From contig CACIRS010000001.1 in the NCBI GenBank assembly GCA_902589115.1, positions 62,001 through 126,000 on the forward strand: DNA of 64,000 nt, read 5' to 3'. Below the pieces are notes generated by a model. That model was given only the letters and a program-made list of their open reading frames with translations. It searched no databases and had not been told where the DNA came from. The translations under genes and the position numbers were made by a program. Numbering within the stretch: position 1 is the stretch's first letter; each line of letters starts with the position of its first letter. This DNA is from an uncultured Prochlorococcus sp. (GTDB lineage: Bacteria; Cyanobacteriota; Cyanobacteriia; PCC-6307; Cyanobiaceae). Shown piece after piece: positions 28,781 through 37,127 of this stretch.

Positions 28781-29157
28781 AGGAGCAAAAAGACTAAGGC
28801 CCTATGAATTGTCAAGTCCAAAATTTTGAGACTCAAAATCAACTTGTCTTCAATCCAGCCAAGAAGCACTTTAGATAAGCCACCAATAATGGAGGATTTG
28901 ATAGTTCCCTTATATAACTTGAGAATCACTTAAATGGTAGTAGAAAGAAGCAATTTTCTTTTTGGCAGAAAGAGAATCAAGGAAATTCTAATGTAGATAT
29001 CTCCATTTTATATTAATTAATTACTTAGTTTATAATTTAGGGCTAAAAGCTTTTATGGCAATAATTGATTAAATTTTCCTGTCTGCTTACAAACAAAATA
29101 AGCCTAAGAATATATACAATATTGGGATCTATATATGATCCGTTTTAAAAATAATTA
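28781..29157. other. Intergenic region upstream of the antiporter gene
   Basis: About 375 bp between the antiporter start and the hli stop, strongly AT-rich. It holds the antiporter promoter by position and the 3' end of hli. Only frames of about 20 codons occur, none convincing. Confidence 0.35.
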
Positions 29158-29331
29158 TCAAAAACTATTTAATAGGATCAAAATTCCAAGACCAATAGCA
29201 AGCCCAATCATTGCCATTCTTCCATTCCAGATTTCAGCTTGTGGAGTAAATCCTCTTCTCCAAGAATTAAGTTCTCCACTACTGACAGGTTCAGCACCAT
29301 GTCCATTTTGAATACGAGAATTTGATTCCAT
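29158..29331 (-). CDS. hli: High-light-inducible protein (HLIP, single-helix Lhc-like)
   Basis: The 57-residue frame from ATG 29331 to TGA at 29158 carries the chlorophyll-binding signature AEIWNGRMAMIGLAIGLGIL near its C-terminus (Glu and Arg/Asn of the Lhc motif). One membrane helix follows a polar N-terminus with FTPQ before the motif. HLIPs sit in thylakoids, bind chlorophyll and carotenoid, and protect photosystems or assist pigment insertion. It lies between tsaD and the antiporter on the minus strand and faces the psaF genes. Confidence 0.93.
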   Translation of the reverse strand: MESNSRIQNGHGAEPVSSGELNSWRRGFTPQAEIWNGRMAMIGLAIGLGILILLNSF

Positions 29332-29366
29332 AACTCACCTAAACCGAAACAATTGAGTTGGTGGGC

Positions 29367-30455
29367 TTAAAAAGGAGCTTGTTTTTGATACAAGCAATCA
29401 GCCTTTTCTAAAGGCAATCGTGCTGACACCCCTAAATCTATAGGACTAGCAGTTACCCCACATTCTAATCGAAATAAAGCTGCCGCGCCTATCATCGCTG
29501 CATTATCAGTACAAAAAGGCTGAGGGGCCAGATGCAGAGAGATGCTTGATTCATACGCTCTTGTTTGCATCAAATCTCTTAAGCGCAAATTTGAAGCAAC
29601 TCCTCCAACCATGACAAGAGTATTAACTCCAAGATCATGAGCACACTTCAAACTTCTTTCCACCAAAACTTCAGCAACAATTTGTTCAAAACTTGCCGCC
29701 AAATCTGGCACTGGAAGCTCCGCCTCTTTTTTTTCAAGGCTTTGCACTAGACGAAGCATTGCGGTCTTTAAGCCGCTAAAAGAAAAGTCATAAGGATAAA
29801 AGCCTCCTTCTGGGCGAGAAACTCTTCCTTTAGGAAGCGAAAATTTAAAAGGATTTCCATTCAAAGCACATTTCTGTATTTCCGGACCGCCTGGATATCC
29901 TAAATCCAATAAGCGAGCAACCTTGTCAAAAGCCTCTCCTGCTGCATCATCATGACTTCTTCCCATTAACTTGTATTTGCCTATTCCCGAGACATATATC
30001 AATTCTGTATGTCCCCCACTAACCAACAAAACAAGATATGGAAAAGTTGGAGAATTATCTGAAAGAAAAACAGACGCTAAATGCCCCTCTAAATGATGGA
30101 TACCCAAGAAAGGAACTCTATGCAATAAAGAAAGAGTCCTTGCCGTTATAGATCCAACCATTAATGCACCGTTCAAACCAGGGGCAACTGTCGAAGCAAT
30201 GAGATCTATGCCATTCATATCAAGATCTGCTTCAAGCAATGAATCTCTTATCAGGCAAGGAAGAGCCTCTAGATGCATCCTTGAAGCCATCTCTGGAACT
30301 ACTCCACCCCACTGAGCATGAGTATCAGCTTGAGAGGCAATAAAGCTAGCCAGTAATTGCAACTTGCCTCCCTCAAGCCTCAAAATTGCGGCGGCCGACT
30401 CGTCACAACTTGTTTCGAGGGAGAGCACTGTTTGCACGTTAGGGTTGTATCTCAT
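29367..30455 (-). CDS. tsaD: tRNA N6-threonylcarbamoyladenosine synthase subunit TsaD
   Basis: TsaD transfers the threonylcarbamoyl group to A37 of ANN-decoding tRNAs, working with TsaB and TsaE. Visible motifs are [15 protein letters not shown] at the start, the metal-binding [10 protein letters not shown] (His-x3-His, about residue 115), [13 protein letters not shown] and [14 protein letters not shown]. The length, 362 residues, is normal. Start ATG at 30455, with a few residues before the usual conserved start. hli follows 35 bp downstream on the same strand, so they may share a transcript. Confidence 0.96.
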   Translation of the reverse strand: MRYNPNVQTVLSLETSCDESAAAILRLEGGKLQLLASFIASQADTHAQWGGVVPEMASRMHLEALPCLIRDSLLEADLDMNGIDLIASTVAPGLNGALMVGSITARTLSLLHRVPFLGIHHLEGHLASVFLSDNSPTFPYLVLLVSGGHTELIYVSGIGKYKLMGRSHDDAAGEAFDKVARLLDLGYPGGPEIQKCALNGNPFKFSLPKGRVSRPEGGFYPYDFSFSGLKTAMLRLVQSLEKKEAELPVPDLAASFEQIVAEVLVERSLKCAHDLGVNTLVMVGGVASNLRLRDLMQTRAYESSISLHLAPQPFCTDNAAMIGAAALFRLECGVTASPIDLGVSARLPLEKADCLYQKQAPF

Positions 30456-30514
30456 ATAACTTTTAGGTGTGACTTCCTGTCCATATAGGCCAGGTCCTCA
30501 AAGGAAAAGAACTA

Positions 30515-31093
30515 ATGCGACGTCTCTTTGCCATTCTGCTATCAGTTTTTCTGGTTTTTGGATTAGCCCCTATAGCAGCTAATGCTGCGCAAGGTGCAGC
30601 ATTGAATCCAGACAGAGCTGACACAACATTTGTTGCCAATGGGCTTACAACCTGCTCTGAAAATGCTCGATTCCAAGAAAGAGCGAGTTTAGCTTCAACT
30701 CCCAAGGATATTGCTCGATTTGAGCGTTATGGGAAAGCTTCATGTGGTGATGAGGGTCTACCTCATTTAATAATTGGCCCAACCATCGAACCATTTGGTG
30801 CTTTATCAATGCGAGGGCATGAAGGAGATGTCCTAATACCAGCACACATTTTTGTATTTGTTGCTGGAATTATTGGCTGGTCCGGCAGAGAATATCTCAA
30901 GCTAGCTAGGGCCTCAAAAGATTCTGCAGACAAAGAAATCTTTATAGATTCTGATCTACTTAAGACAGCTCTTATCAAGGGGGCTCAATGGCCCTTTGCC
31001 GCTAATAAAGAAGGAAGAGGAGGGGAACTCCGTGAAAGCAACAAAAACATCACTACATCTCCCGAATCAGATTATTCAAATGTTCCCTTCTAA
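30515..31093 (+). CDS. psaF: Photosystem I subunit III (PsaF), first copy
   Basis: PsaF is a one-helix PSI subunit on the lumenal side near the plastocyanin/cytochrome c6 docking site. The 192-residue precursor has a signal peptide (about residues 1-25, ending ANAAQ). A lumenal domain follows (TTCSENARFQERA, KDIARFERYGKASCGDEG), then a membrane helix near IPAHIFVFVAGIIGWSGREY and a stromal tail about a dozen residues longer than in the second copy. psaJ follows 45 bp later. A second psaF-psaJ pair lies directly downstream. Confidence 0.96.
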   Translation: MRRLFAILLSVFLVFGLAPIAANAAQGAALNPDRADTTFVANGLTTCSENARFQERASLASTPKDIARFERYGKASCGDEGLPHLIIGPTIEPFGALSMRGHEGDVLIPAHIFVFVAGIIGWSGREYLKLARASKDSADKEIFIDSDLLKTALIKGAQWPFAANKEGRGGELRESNKNITTSPESDYSNVPF

Positions 31094-31138
31094 TATAGGG
31101 ATCATTACTTTTCAGTCCTATTTATTCACTTAAACATC

Positions 31139-31270
31139 ATGTCATTCAAAGCAAATCACAAGCTATTTAGGTCTGCTCCTATTATTGGAGCAGGTTGGAT
31201 AGCAGTTACAGCAGGCATCCTAATCGAATGGAATAGATTCTTTCCAGATTTATTATTTCACCCAATGTGA
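31139..31270 (+). CDS. psaJ: Photosystem I subunit IX (PsaJ), first copy
   Basis: A 43-residue hydrophobic protein starting [20 protein letters not shown] and ending [14 protein letters not shown], the PsaJ signature. One membrane helix places it at the PSI periphery beside PsaF, where it binds chlorophyll. It is too short for most gene finders. A perfect 14-bp inverted repeat (31248-31280) covers its last codons and stop. Confidence 0.95.
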   Translation: MSFKANHKLFRSAPIIGAGWIAVTAGILIEWNRFFPDLLFHPM

Positions 31271-31280
31271 AATAATAAAT
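31248..31280 (+). terminator. Hairpin across the first psaJ stop codon
   Basis: ATTTATTATTTCAC (31248-31261) and GTGAAATAATAAAT (31267-31280) are exact reverse complements with a 5-bp CCAAT spacer. The stop codon (31268-31270) lies in the right arm. The RNA hairpin could end or stabilise the psaF-psaJ message; it lacks a strong T run, so termination is not certain. Confidence 0.5.
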
Positions 31281-31474
31281 TGAAGATTTAATTCTCAACG
31301 CAAAGATAGATTATAAGATCCTCATTTAATTCTATATATGTAAAATTACGATATTGTCTAATATTTAATACCTCATGATAGTTGCAATAAAATCATTCTA
31401 TACTTGCTTTGGAATCCTTTAATACCTGAAATGTTTTTTCTGATGTGATATTTGAGTAAGAAATTCACACTTAT

Positions 31475-32020
31475 ATGCGACGGATTTTCGCAATAACTTT
31501 GTCAGTAATATTGATTATTGGCTGTGCTCCTGCGGCAAAAGCAGCAAAAGGCTTAGTCCTAAATAAAGACAGGCCTCCTACAGAATTTCAAGTTAATTCA
31601 GGTGAAGCTGTATCAGGACTCACTTTATGTTCTGAAAATGAACATTTCAAAGATCGAGCTGGTTTAGCGAGCTCATCAAAGGATATAGCTCGATTTGAGC
31701 GTTACAGCAAAGCAGTATGTGGAGATGATGGTCTACCCCATTTAATTGTTGATGGCCGAATAAATCATGCTGGAGACATACTTATCCCAGCTATTTGCTT
31801 CGTTTATATAACTGGGATAATAGGTTGGTCTGGAAGAAGTTATTTGATAGCTAGCAGAAAAGAAAAAAATGCTTGGGACAATGAAATCCATATAGATTTT
31901 CAACTTGCAAGAAAATGTGTAATCCAAGCAGCTGCTTGGCCTGCATTAGCTGACAAAGAATGGAGGAGAGGAACTCTTTTAGAAGAGGATAAAAATATTC
32001 CATTAAATGGTCCTAGATAA
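31475..32020 (+). CDS. psaF2: Photosystem I subunit III (PsaF), second diverged copy
   Basis: A 181-residue PsaF paralogue. Its signal peptide ends near AAKAAKG. Over the 44-residue block from GLTLCSEN to GLPHLI, 33 residues match the first copy. It lacks about nine residues in the lumenal loop before IPA, has a small insertion near QVNSGEAVSG and ends earlier, with a basic tail (KEWRRGTLLEEDKN). The membrane segment (AICFVYITGIIGWSGRSY) is intact, so the protein looks functional. It has its own psaJ, 42 bp downstream. Over 200 bp separate it from the first pair. Confidence 0.94.
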   Translation: MRRIFAITLSVILIIGCAPAAKAAKGLVLNKDRPPTEFQVNSGEAVSGLTLCSENEHFKDRAGLASSSKDIARFERYSKAVCGDDGLPHLIVDGRINHAGDILIPAICFVYITGIIGWSGRSYLIASRKEKNAWDNEIHIDFQLARKCVIQAAAWPALADKEWRRGTLLEEDKNIPLNGPR

Positions 32021-32062
32021 CAAGCCAACGCATTTTTAAAACATTTCTATTTCCCTTTTAAA

Positions 32063-32179
32063 ATGAAAAAATTTCTTTCCACAGCTCCAATAGTAGCCAC
32101 TATCTGGATAACTTTAACTGCAGGTATCATTGTTGAATTCAATAGATTCTTTCCTGATTTACTTTTTCATCCTCTTTAA
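32063..32179 (+). CDS. psaJ2: Photosystem I subunit IX (PsaJ), second copy
   Basis: The 38-residue product begins [15 protein letters not shown] and ends [14 protein letters not shown]. It is five residues shorter at the N-terminus than the first PsaJ, with the signature [12 protein letters not shown] intact. One membrane helix is present. It follows the second psaF at 42 bp and is convergent with gmk. Confidence 0.94.
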   Translation: MKKFLSTAPIVATIWITLTAGIIVEFNRFFPDLLFHPL

Positions 32180-32211
32180 AACCAAAAATTTTTTAATATC
32201 GAAAAATAGAA

Positions 32212-32781
32212 TTAATCTCTCAAGCCCATTAACCCTTCAATTTGGATTAAGGCATCTTTGAAAGAATCATTAATGACCACCGCATTAAATTCATTGCTTG
32301 CTTGAAGTTCGTCTTTAGCTCGCAACAACCTTTTTTGAATGGCCTCTTCATCATCTGTGGCTCTTCCTCTGATACGACTTTCGAGTTCCTCAAAACTTGG
32401 AGGAGCTAAAAATATTTGAAAGGCTTCTGGATATGTATTTCTAATTTGTCTAGCACCTTTCAATTCAATTTCTAATAACACTTTTTTCCCTTGCTCCATT
32501 TGTTCACGCATTGGTGCAAAAGGAGTTCCATATAAATTACCTGCAAATTCAGCCCATTCTAGAAATCCCTGATTTGAAACAAGTTCTTTAAAAACATCTA
32601 AATTGTAAAAGAAATAATCTTTACCATCTATCTCTCCGGCTCGAGGCAATCGAGTTGTAGCTGATATTGACAACCAAATTTCTTGATGTTTTAGCAATAG
32701 CTCTTTAACTAAAGTACCCTTACCAACACCACTCGGCCCAGTAATTACAGTCAATCTTTGTGGAGAAGTTCCAGGCATCAT
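32212..32781 (-). CDS. gmk: Guanylate kinase
   Basis: It phosphorylates GMP to GDP. The P-loop [18 protein letters not shown] is near residues 12-29, with the GMP-binding [20 protein letters not shown] and the [11 protein letters not shown] block following. Length is 189 residues if started at ATG 32781; a TTG at 32784 and an ATG at 32778 are alternatives one residue either way. It is divergent from the RqcH gene. Confidence 0.95.
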   Translation of the reverse strand: MMPGTSPQRLTVITGPSGVGKGTLVKELLLKHQEIWLSISATTRLPRAGEIDGKDYFFYNLDVFKELVSNQGFLEWAEFAGNLYGTPFAPMREQMEQGKKVLLEIELKGARQIRNTYPEAFQIFLAPPSFEELESRIRGRATDDEEAIQKRLLRAKDELQASNEFNAVVINDSFKDALIQIEGLMGLRD

Positions 32782-32841
32782 CAATTTTTAATCCTCTAGC
32801 AGCCTAGTAAAGCTGTTCAAAATCAGGTTCAAAAGCAGCGA

Positions 32842-34554
32842 ATGGACTCTATTCATATTCAAACAATGGATTTGACCACCCTTAAAGCGGTGATATCAGA
32901 TATAAGAGAGTTAATAGTGCCCAGTCGCTTCGAAAAGGCTATTCAAACAGATCAAAGGACAATCCAAATTGGATTTCGAACTTTATTAGGGCTCACTTGG
33001 ATAGAAATAAGCTGGGACGCAGATTTACCTAGGTTGACCCAAATTCAAAAGCCATCACTATCAGGCGGAGATAGCACTCTTGCAAAACAAATACAACATG
33101 GTCTGAGAAATTTTGCTTTAACTGAAATCAAGCAAGAAGGTTTTGAAAGAGTCATAGAGCTAGGTTTTTCTTCTAGGCCTGGGGAAGAAATAATCAAAAC
33201 GATCGTATTCGAAATGATGGGTCGACACAGCAATATTTTGCTAATAGATCAACAACGCAAAGTAATAACACTGGGCAGACAAATACGAATTCATCAGTCT
33301 CGAGTTAGACCAATAAGTACTGGAGATATTTACGTCGCCCCACCTCCTTTAAAAGGCATAGAGCCTAGTTCAAAAGAATCATACGCAAGATGGAAAAAAA
33401 GACTTTTAGTTGTCCCAACTAAACTCTTAAAAGCACTTCAAGATGCATATCAAGGAGTTAGTCCTTCATTAGCAATTCAACTAATACATAAAGATAATGA
33501 TTCAATCAGAAACCTTCTAGAGCAATCAGTCCAGGAATTATCAGAAGATGACTGGAAGCAAATTCATAGAAAATGGCTTATATGGGTTAAGAGTATAGAG
33601 AACAATTCTTTTTCGTTGTCATTCCATGGACCTACTCCATATAATTGTTGGTATTTATATAATAAAAAATATTCTCATTGCAAAAATTTAAGCCTTATTC
33701 TTGGAGACTACTACAAGAATCTTATTTTACTGAAAAAAATATCGCATACCAGCAAAGAAATACAATCAATGCTGGATAAAGTGAAGAAAAGTGAGCTAAA
33801 AGCTCTCCTGGGACAAGAACAACTTCTTGAAAAAAGCAAAGGAAGCTCATTACTAAAAGAAGAAGCAGATAATTACTTATGCATACAACCTCCTAGAAAA
33901 GAACATATAGAGAAAGCACAAAAGTTATATAAACAATCAAAGAAGTTAAAAAGATCTAAAGGAATAATTTCTCAACGAATTAAGCATCATCAGGAAAAGT
34001 TGAACATTATTGAAGAGAGCGAGGAATTTATAAGTAATCTTCTACTAAGCGATATAAAAGATAAAGAAAGTAGGTATAATAGTATCTTGGAGCTAAAAGA
34101 AGATATTGAATTACATTTATCGTCTACTAAAAGGAATAGAAAATCGTCAACAGTTCAAAAGAATTCTCAGCCAACTCCTCTTGAAATCAATAGCCCTAAT
34201 GGTTTAATTATTCAAATTGGTAGGAATCATAGGCAAAATGAATTAATCAGTCTGAAACAAGGACGAAATGGAGATCTATGGTTTCATGCCCAAGAATGTC
34301 CCGGAAGCCATGTCGTTCTTAAATCTTCAGAAGCATTCGCTAGCGACGAAGACATACAAGTATCAGCTCATCTAGCAGCACTTTTCAGTAAAGCAAAAGG
34401 CAATCAACGTGTACCAGTAATTAATGTGCCCGTAAAACAACTACGGAGAATATCTGGAGCAATTAAAGGCGCAGTCAGCCATAGAGGAGGCAAAATCTAT
34501 TGGGGCGAACCTTTAAAAGGTAGGCATTATCTAGAATCCAAGGAGTTGATTTAA
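32842..34554 (+). CDS. rqcH: RqcH / NFACT-family protein
   Basis: A 570-residue protein with an N-terminal NFACT-N domain (MDLTTLKAVISDIREL, FEMMGRHSNILLID, QIRIHQSRVRP). A long central coiled-coil/HhH part follows (EEADNYLCIQPPRKEHIEKA), then the C-terminal NFACT-R domain (GRNHRQNELISLKQGRNGDL, then WFHAQECPGSHVVLKSSE). In Bacillus the homologue RqcH adds alanine tails to stalled chains on split 50S subunits for degradation. That role is assumed here. Older annotations call these fibronectin-binding proteins. An internal ATG nine codons in is the alternative start. Confidence 0.85.
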   Translation: MDSIHIQTMDLTTLKAVISDIRELIVPSRFEKAIQTDQRTIQIGFRTLLGLTWIEISWDADLPRLTQIQKPSLSGGDSTLAKQIQHGLRNFALTEIKQEGFERVIELGFSSRPGEEIIKTIVFEMMGRHSNILLIDQQRKVITLGRQIRIHQSRVRPISTGDIYVAPPPLKGIEPSSKESYARWKKRLLVVPTKLLKALQDAYQGVSPSLAIQLIHKDNDSIRNLLEQSVQELSEDDWKQIHRKWLIWVKSIENNSFSLSFHGPTPYNCWYLYNKKYSHCKNLSLILGDYYKNLILLKKISHTSKEIQSMLDKVKKSELKALLGQEQLLEKSKGSSLLKEEADNYLCIQPPRKEHIEKAQKLYKQSKKLKRSKGIISQRIKHHQEKLNIIEESEEFISNLLLSDIKDKESRYNSILELKEDIELHLSSTKRNRKSSTVQKNSQPTPLEINSPNGLIIQIGRNHRQNELISLKQGRNGDLWFHAQECPGSHVVLKSSEAFASDEDIQVSAHLAALFSKAKGNQRVPVINVPVKQLRRISGAIKGAVSHRGGKIYWGEPLKGRHYLESKELI

Positions 34555-34836
34555 TCATCAAAGAAGTTGACAATTTATTAATTGGAGTCAAACAATAGGG
34601 ATCTAAATGCATTATCCTATTAAAAATCTGCACTTCTATCTATTAAACAGAATGCGATTTATAATCATTAAATGCAAATAAAACTAGCTAGAAACATTTT
34701 CTTTAAAAGCAATTCTTGAAATATCAAATCTAGGTGCTCTTAAATTTAATGAAATTTTTCAAGACCTCTAAGGGATCTATTTTCCATTCTTGATCACGAT
34801 GCCTTATTATCATTGGATATAGAGATCTTTTTCTCA

Positions 34837-35091
34837 ATGGATTTTTTACTTGGCTCACACGAGTTTCTTGGGAATCATACTTTTGCAGAGTTTTTAGTTG
34901 GTTACATATTTGGAGCAGCCCTCATCATCGGAGCTCCAACAGTCTTTCTTTTACTTGCTTTTATAAGTGCTCTAATGAAAACCAATGGGAAAATGGGTGG
35001 ATATAGAGAATATGAAGTATACGGGGCTTCTTCCTTGAACGATTGCCCACCTTTCCTGCTACCAGATCCAACAGCATCTAAGAAAAAATAA
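34837..35091 (+). CDS. Small membrane protein, unknown
   Basis: An 84-residue product with one strong hydrophobic segment (AEFLVGYIFGAALIIGAPTV, then FLLLAFISALM; about residues 17-48). A polar C-terminus reads KMGGYREYEVYGASSLNDCP and ends in a lysine-rich tail. I do not recognise it; the style is that of small thylakoid or photosystem-associated proteins. I chose ATG at 34837; a TTG at 34813 adds eight residues. It stands between rqcH and tatC on the same strand with gaps of about 280 and 255 bp, so it is probably its own unit. Confidence 0.75.
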   Translation: MDFLLGSHEFLGNHTFAEFLVGYIFGAALIIGAPTVFLLLAFISALMKTNGKMGGYREYEVYGASSLNDCPPFLLPDPTASKKK

Positions 35092-35346
35092 TCACAAGAG
35101 TCTTACAAATAGTAAAAAGAAACTTGTAAATTCCTTTTACCAAAAAAGGTTTATAATCCTCCCAAACTTAATTTTCTGATTACTTCCAATATTTAATCAA
35201 ACCCAATTTATCAGTATCCACTTAAAAAAAATAATCTTATTAAGCAATACAGGTTATATATGGTTTTTATTGACTAAGTACTCCTAATATTAAAGTTCCA
35301 AAGAGGGGAAGTCCTGGAAAGTCCAGATAAAAACAAAAGCACAGTT

Positions 35347-36153
35347 TTGCCGCCTCCAAAACCTCTCCAAATAGGTGGCAAATCTAATGAGAAAGACCTT
35401 CCGCATGATGCGGAAATGCCTTTCATTGACCATATAGAAGAGTTGAGACAGAGGATTATTCGAAGCCTAATAGCAGTAGTTATTGGATCATTATTAAGCC
35501 TTTTATTCGTAAGGCCTCTTGTACGTTTCCTTGAAGCTCCAGCAGGGTCAATACATTTTCTTCAACTTGCTCCAGGAGAATTTCTTTTTGTTTCTTTTAA
35601 AGTCGCAGCTTATTCAGGATTGACATTTGCGCTACCTTTTATTGTTTATCAAGGACTTGCATTCGTAATACCAGGTCTCACCAGAAGAGAAAGATCTTTA
35701 ATAGCACCTGCTGTAGCAGGTTCTGCAATTTTATTCTTAGCAGGACTGTTCTTTGCTTGGTGGACCTTAGTTCCTGCAGCTCTTAAATTCTTAATTAGTT
35801 ATGGCGCTGATGTAGTTGAACCATTTTGGTCAATTGAACGCTACTTAGATTTTGTCCTTGTACTGATGTTGGCCACTGGTTTATCTTTTCAAATTCCTGT
35901 TCTTCAATTGATTTTAGGCCTTCTGGGCATAGCTAAATGGGAAAAAATGCTTTCTGCTTGGAGATGGGTAGTTCTTATTGCAGCTTTAGCTAGTGCAGTA
36001 ATAACCCCCTCAACAGATCCGATAACAATGAGTTTGCTCGCAGGAGCAATTACATCATTATTTTTAATCGGTGTTGGTTTGGTAGCTATTGCAGATCAAT
36101 TTAAAGAAGAAATTCATTCAAGCTCGGATCTACCTTCAAAGGCAAAGAGATAG
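35347..36153 (+). CDS. tatC: Sec-independent (Tat) translocase subunit TatC
   Basis: TatC is the six-helix receptor for twin-arginine signal peptides in the plasma and thylakoid membranes. The sequence has the family start AEMPFIDHIEELRQRIIRSL (about 23-42) and PFIVYQGLAFVIPGLTRRER, with six hydrophobic segments. A TTG at 35347 is the only ordinary start in frame before conserved sequence. The frame stays open to a stop at 35275, and an SD-like GAGGGG sits before a CTG at 35314. Its 3' end overlaps a convergent gene by 53 bp. petC, a Tat substrate, is next on the same strand. Confidence 0.94.
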   Translation: MPPPKPLQIGGKSNEKDLPHDAEMPFIDHIEELRQRIIRSLIAVVIGSLLSLLFVRPLVRFLEAPAGSIHFLQLAPGEFLFVSFKVAAYSGLTFALPFIVYQGLAFVIPGLTRRERSLIAPAVAGSAILFLAGLFFAWWTLVPAALKFLISYGADVVEPFWSIERYLDFVLVLMLATGLSFQIPVLQLILGLLGIAKWEKMLSAWRWVVLIAALASAVITPSTDPITMSLLAGAITSLFLIGVGLVAIADQFKEEIHSSSDLPSKAKR

Positions 36154-36466
36154 CCCTTCCAAGTCTGGGTTTTTGATCATTCCCTACCAACCAGTTCCTA
36201 ACTAATTTTGCCTTACCCAGTCGATTTATTACCTCAAGTATTTCATTGAGATGTTCTCTATAAGCAATTTCATCCATAGGAAATGATTGCTGCTCTAAAA
36301 AACACCACATCATCTGCAAATAAAGATTCTTTTTCCTTACCACAAGTTGAAAATCGTATGTAACATTCCATTTTTTTCTAACATAATTAATAAGTTCATC
36401 TACCGTTAAAGGCAGTTGCGAATGCGTCGAAAACGAGTCAGGGCAAGAGTCAAAATTAAAAGTCAT
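36101..36466 (-). CDS. DUF3067-like cyanobacterial protein
   Basis: The product is 121 residues from ATG 36466. The family core is PLTVDELINYVRKKWNVTYD, VVRKKNLYLQMMWCFLEQQS and HLNEILEVINRLGKAKLVRN. I recognise this as a small soluble family found in cyanobacteria and plant plastids, probably DUF3067. The frame extends to ATG 36556, but the extra 30 residues look non-conserved and would run into the petC start. It overlaps the tatC 3' end by 53 bp. The function is unknown. Confidence 0.8.
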   Translation of the reverse strand: MTFNFDSCPDSFSTHSQLPLTVDELINYVRKKWNVTYDFQLVVRKKNLYLQMMWCFLEQQSFPMDEIAYREHLNEILEVINRLGKAKLVRNWLVGNDQKPRLGRAISLPLKVDPSLNEFLL

Positions 36467-36549
36467 ATAGAAACCCTTGTTTTTGTAAAGCAGGCACACC
36501 CCTTTAGAGTCCATAATGGTCATGATTATGAGCTGCCTGAACATTCGTA

Positions 36550-37086
36550 ATGACACAAATGACTTCTAGCGATGTTCCTTCAATGGGTCGCAGGCAATTC
36601 ATGAACCTGCTTACCTTTGGTACCGCAACAGGGGTTGCTCTTGGCGCTTTATATCCCGTGGCCAATTACTTCATGCCGTTAAGAGCAGGAGGTGGTGGTG
36701 GTGGAACAACTGCCAAGGACGAACTAGGAAATCCAGTAACTGCTAGTGGCTGGTTATCAAATCATCCTGCTGGAGATAGAAGTCTTGTTCAAGGTCTAAA
36801 AGGAGATCCAACTTATCTTCTTGTTGAAGGTCCTGAGGCGATTGGAAGTTTCGGAATTAATGCAATTTGCACCCACCTAGGTTGCGTTGTCCCTTGGAAT
36901 AGCGGAGCCAACAAGTTTATTTGTCCATGCCATGGCAGCCAATACGATGCAAATGGCAAAGTAGTAAGAGGCCCTGCACCGCTTTCACTCGCTTTAGCTC
37001 ATATTGAAATAAATGATGACAGCGTCTTTGTTAATCAGTGGAGTGAAACTGATTTCCGTACAGGAGAAGCACCATGGTGGACTTAA
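36550..37086 (+). CDS. petC: Cytochrome b6f Rieske iron-sulfur protein
   Basis: This is the 2Fe-2S subunit of the cytochrome b6f complex that passes electrons from plastoquinol to cytochrome f. The cluster motifs [11 protein letters not shown] and CPCHGSQYD are intact (about 111-121 and 128-136). The N-terminus [20 protein letters not shown] is a twin-arginine signal anchor, and a glycine-rich hinge ([10 protein letters not shown]) follows. The length, 178 residues, is typical. An ATG at 36559 is an alternative start. petA follows 41 bp later in the same unit. Confidence 0.97.
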   Translation: MTQMTSSDVPSMGRRQFMNLLTFGTATGVALGALYPVANYFMPLRAGGGGGGTTAKDELGNPVTASGWLSNHPAGDRSLVQGLKGDPTYLLVEGPEAIGSFGINAICTHLGCVVPWNSGANKFICPCHGSQYDANGKVVRGPAPLSLALAHIEINDDSVFVNQWSETDFRTGEAPWWT

Positions 37087-37127
37087 TCATTCTCACAAAA
37101 CCTTTACTTCACTTCTTCAATAGAAAA

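Noticed and set aside
28408-28829. Gln/Leu- and Ser/Pro-rich plus-strand frames in the antiporter gene
   Set aside because: They are antisense shadows of the membrane protein codons.
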